Below are positions 5,028-7,139 of a stretch of DNA of 7,139 nt, piece after piece. Both the position numbers and the translations under genes were made by a program. Each line of letters begins with the position of its first letter. Positions within the stretch are counted from its first letter, which is position 1. Origin of the DNA: Clostridiaceae bacterium. Lineage in GTDB: Bacteria > Bacillota > Clostridia > Acetivibrionales > DTU013. The DNA lies in the NCBI GenBank assembly GCA_012799845.1, contig JAAZKL010000192.1:1-7139 (forward strand). Direction: 5' to 3'. Below the pieces are notes generated by a model that was not told the origin of the DNA, did not search any database, and was given only the letters and a program-made list of their open reading frames with translations.

Positions 5028-6497
5028 TTACTTCTGTACCGAAGCCCTTCCCGTGTTATATGTCAGCGATTCACCGTTCGCGGGAAGAATATTCCTGTAA
5101 TGCCTGTAGCGCTCGAGGATCTGGGAGACAAAGGCAACCGATTCCGTACCCTTGAAATAGCCGTGCTTTACCACACTGTCTTTATAATAAACAGGATCCG
5201 ACTTTTTCAAAACCCATAGGGCCACGCTGCCTTCCCACACCTGGGGATCCATTCCGTTTTTCTCTGCAAGCTTCATGGCATCCAGTATATGCCCGGGCCC
5301 TGCATTGTAGGCCGCCAGGATGAATTTTTTCCGTTCCGCCTCATCGGAGATCTTAGAGTCAAATATATCATGGAGCCAGGCGATGAATTTCACTCCCGCC
5401 TTGATGTTAAGCTCGGGTGATGCCGTAACATCGATGCCGAAATACCTGCCCGTCTCCGGCAATACCTGCATAAGTCCGTAAGCGCCTACCTTCGACATTA
5501 CATCCGGAATAAACCTCGATTCCTGGTAGATGAGCGAGGCAAGCAAACGCCAGTCCCAGCCTATCGTTGCACTGTAGGTCTTGATGAGATTGTCCCATTG
5601 GGATACTTTCCCGGAATTCAGGGTGTAATAATCGCTTTGAAAGAACTTTACCGAATTGGAGTTCCTGAAGTACTTCGAGTACAGGATGGCAAAAGTATGG
5701 GTTTCCCGGAAAGACCTTATCCAGTTATCAAGCTCATCTGCAAGCTGATCGGAATTGGTTTCGCGGATTGCCCACGCGATATTCTGATGCGTGCTCAGCC
5801 TGGTTCCTATATCTATATCCGGAAAACGAGCGGCATTGATCACTGCAATATTCTCATCGCAGACTGCATATTCTATTTCGCCCCTGCTGACCAGATCAAT
5901 AAGAGCTTCAGCCTCGAAAGGCACTTCAATTACCGTTAGCTTCTTAACAATAATATCAGGTAATGCATTGAGGTATTCGGCATGCGATGAGCCTTTCTGA
6001 ACATATACCGTTTTATTGGAAAGGTTCTGCGGATCGCGGACAAGCCTGCTTTCAAGATCGTCAGCAGAAAGCGAACGCCACCTGTTTGGCTTTTTCTGAA
6101 CAAGGATTATTCTTGTACTGTCCAATGTTTCGGTGAACCTTAGCTCGCTGCCGCGCGACCGGGTAACAGTAAGTCCCATGGCCAGAAGATCGGCCTGTCC
6201 CTTGTGGAGCATGGCAAAAGAATCCTCAAGGCTGTTGCTGCCAAACACCTCCAGATCAATACCGATATGATCGGAGAAAGCTTTCAGTAGTTCATAGTGA
6301 AACCCCATGGGTTCACCCTTGTACAGAAAATAGTTGGCTGAGTTATAATCGGTGATGACTATAAGCCTGCCTCTTGTTCTGATCGAATCAAGATCAAATA
6401 ATTCCGAATTGTCAGGGATTATCTCGGCCGGGTTTCTGGAACACGAAAGAAACATTGTTCCGATAATGGCCAGTAAAACACTTAGATTTCTTGTCAA
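5028..6497 (-). CDS. mltF: MltF-like membrane-bound lytic transglycosylase, TTG start
   Basis: This encodes 489 residues from the proposed TTG at 6497. Lytic transglycosylases cleave the MurNAc-GlcNAc bond of peptidoglycan and leave 1,6-anhydro-MurNAc ends. Residues 1-19 form a lipoprotein signal (TRN, hydrophobic run, lipobox FLSC, C19). A solute-binding (SBP_bac_3) domain covers about 44-275, including QKGSSHAEYL at 167-176; in studied MltF enzymes it senses muropeptides. The catalytic SLT domain is at about 304-419, with catalytic Glu326 in YQESRF, GLMQ at 341-344 and AYNAGPGH at 396-403. All core motifs are intact. The frame is open back to an ATG at 6620, but the promoter at 6574-6604 lies inside that extension and overlaps the porin stop, so an upstream start is unlikely. 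No ATG exists between promoter and signal peptide; TTG 6497 alone gives a proper signal. Confidence 0.88.
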   Translation of the reverse strand: MTRNLSVLLAIIGTMFLSCSRNPAEIIPDNSELFDLDSIRTRGRLIVITDYNSANYFLYKGEPMGFHYELLKAFSDHIGIDLEVFGSNSLEDSFAMLHKGQADLLAMGLTVTRSRGSELRFTETLDSTRIILVQKKPNRWRSLSADDLESRLVRDPQNLSNKTVYVQKGSSHAEYLNALPDIIVKKLTVIEVPFEAEALIDLVSRGEIEYAVCDENIAVINAARFPDIDIGTRLSTHQNIAWAIRETNSDQLADELDNWIRSFRETHTFAILYSKYFRNSNSVKFFQSDYYTLNSGKVSQWDNLIKTYSATIGWDWRLLASLIYQESRFIPDVMSKVGAYGLMQVLPETGRYFGIDVTASPELNIKAGVKFIAWLHDIFDSKISDEAERKKFILAAYNAGPGHILDAMKLAEKNGMDPQVWEGSVALWVLKKSDPVYYKDSVVKHGYFKGTESVAFVSQILERYRHYRNILPANGESLTYNTGRASVQK

Positions 6498-6524
6498 AGA
6501 TTCAAATTTAGTTAAACTTCTATT

Positions 6525-6553
6525 CCTTCCAACCTCCTGCCCAACCTTCCACC
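6525..6553 (-). other. GG-rich mirror repeat in the mltF leader
   Basis: On the minus strand the leader contains eight GG or GGG runs within 29 bases. The part GGAAGGTTGG (6550-6541), six bases, GGTTGGAAGG (6534-6525) is a perfect mirror repeat. Runs this dense can form two-layer G-quadruplexes in RNA. It also includes AGGAGG (6537-6532), a perfect Shine-Dalgarno sequence but about 34 bases from the TTG start, too far for standard use. Function is inferred only. Confidence 0.4.
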
Positions 6554-6573
6554 TGTTTATAAATTTTCGGGCG

Positions 6574-6604
6574 CAAAGATAGTAAAATATATCAATCATA
6601 AAAA
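6574..6604 (-). promoter_or_regulatory. Strong Bacteroidota-type promoter of mltF
   Basis: A -7 box TATCTTTG (6581-6574) is followed by CGCCCG, a very typical Bacteroidota arrangement. Exactly 19 bases upstream is TTTT (6604-6601) as a -33 box. The promoter spans the porin stop codon (6594-6592). Transcription would begin near 6567, giving a leader of about 70 bases before the TTG at 6497. Confidence 0.7.
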
Positions 6605-7139
6605 GTCCATGCCAGGCCATACCTGAACATCCTGATATTCATTGGATAAAAAGGAATCATAAAATAATCGTAACCCGTGAAACCCGAGTTCACATGATCG
6701 AGCATCAGGAAGATTCTTGTCCTGCGGAGCTTAAGATTAAGAAAAACATTGACAAATGGATAATTGCCAATCTCAACCGCGTTCTGCCTGTAGTATCTTC
6801 CGGTTGCAGGCATATAGGCCAAGGCATGGTAAGGTGTATGGTAGAGAACCTCGGCTCCCAGCTGCATATTCAGTTGTCCGTTTGTTTTCTTGAAATTAAA
6901 GAGATGTTCAAAAAAGGCTGTCGCCCTTACAGTTGCCAGGGGAAGGTCGAGAACATCGGGATTGCTTGACTGCTGGACAAGCAGCGTGGGAGTAAGATGA
7001 AATTTCCATGCCCTGAGATCCTTGCTCGCGAATACCGAAGCCACGGAAAGTCCGCCTCCATGCTGTGAGGGCATGGCCAGTGTGTCGAAAGCGGTATAAT
7101 TGTCAATGATTGCATAGTTGAACCTTAATTCCAGTCCGC
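6592..7139 (-). CDS. Putative porin, C-terminal part (cut by the window edge)
   Basis: The frame is open from the right edge, so the N terminus lies outside; about 182 residues are visible. It resembles the C-terminal half of the Bacteroidota putative porin family (Porin_10, PF14121), outer-membrane beta barrels. Evidence is the alternation of aromatic and hydrophobic residues in short strands (GLELRFNYAI, FVNVFLNLKLRRTRIFLMLDHVN, YDYFMIPFYPMNIRMFRYGLAWTFYD) and the terminal strand GLAWTFYD, ending with an aromatic pair as barrel proteins do for BAM recognition. An internal Met at 7074 is not the start, because the strand pattern continues upstream of it. The gene stands upstream of mltF in the same direction, and its stop codon lies inside the mltF promoter. 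Substrate is unknown. Confidence 0.75.
   Translation of the reverse strand, partial: GLELRFNYAIIDNYTAFDTLAMPSQHGGGLSVASVFASKDLRAWKFHLTPTLLVQQSSNPDVLDLPLATVRATAFFEHLFNFKKTNGQLNMQLGAEVLYHTPYHALAYMPATGRYYRQNAVEIGNYPFVNVFLNLKLRRTRIFLMLDHVNSGFTGYDYFMIPFYPMNIRMFRYGLAWTFYD

Noticed and set aside
5407..6000. Frames on both strands within mltF
   Set aside because: They overlap the intact SBP and SLT domains of MltF and have no recognisable family features.
6507..6537. Mini-ORF TTG GAA GGA ATA GAA GTT TAA directly after AGGAGG in the mltF leader
   Set aside because: There is no spacing between the Shine-Dalgarno-like sequence and the TTG, and that type of initiation is uncommon in this phylum; probably a result of the GG-rich repeat.
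6694..7115. Plus-strand frame and a second minus frame inside the porin region
   Set aside because: The porin frame runs to the window edge with a beta-barrel strand pattern; the others lack any.
1..7139. CRISPR array, tRNA or rRNA gene, or transposase
   Set aside because: No regularly spaced direct repeats, no cloverleaf-like sequence, and no transposase or integrase motifs were seen on either strand.

Overview
The window most likely comes from a member of the Bacteroidota, probably Bacteroidales-like. Several start regions carry the Bacteroidota promoter pattern (a -33 TTTG-like box, 19 bases, then a -7 TAnnTTTG box). Translation starts sit in A-rich stretches rather than behind Shine-Dalgarno sites. 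The right-hand genes are envelope genes typical of that phylum: a Bacteroidota putative porin, an MltF lipoprotein, a DUF1343/NamZ lipoprotein and a LolC/E-type permease.

Left part (1 to about 1912). This is an AT-rich accessory segment, by eye about one third G+C against about one half to the right. It holds three small genes, all on the minus strand: an NYN-domain (PIN-like) nuclease (236-877), a 101-residue zinc-ribbon protein (1158-1463) and an unrecognised 73-residue protein (1581-1802). The spacers are rich in inverted repeats (101-125, 181-230, 894-934, 1488-1566, 1820-1912), which gives a cassette-like layout. The NYN gene has a clear promoter followed by a leader with a terminator-like hairpin just before the ATG, which suggests transcription attenuation. 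A cysteine-rich frame (969-1142) follows the zinc-ribbon gene in the same frame.

Right part (1913-7139). This looks like ordinary chromosomal backbone. A NamZ-like exo-N-acetylmuramidase lipoprotein (minus) is divergent from a LolC/LolE-like FtsX-family permease (plus), and the 105-base spacer carries promoters for both directions. The permease converges on a nitroreductase (minus, 8 bases between stop codons). Upstream of the nitroreductase on the minus strand are an MltF-like lytic transglycosylase and the C-terminal part of a putative porin cut by the window edge. The order porin, mltF, nitroreductase reads as one transcriptional direction, but mltF has its own strong promoter overlapping the porin stop codon. 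That promoter forces a downstream start for mltF, and the best candidate is a TTG at 6497.

NamZ and MltF both act on peptidoglycan and the permease probably acts in lipoprotein export, so the right part is an envelope-maintenance neighbourhood. The left part is the only section that looks mobile or undescribed. The most testable oddities are the NYN-gene leader, the cassette-like dyads, the zinc-ribbon read-through frame and the GG-rich mirror repeat in the mltF leader.
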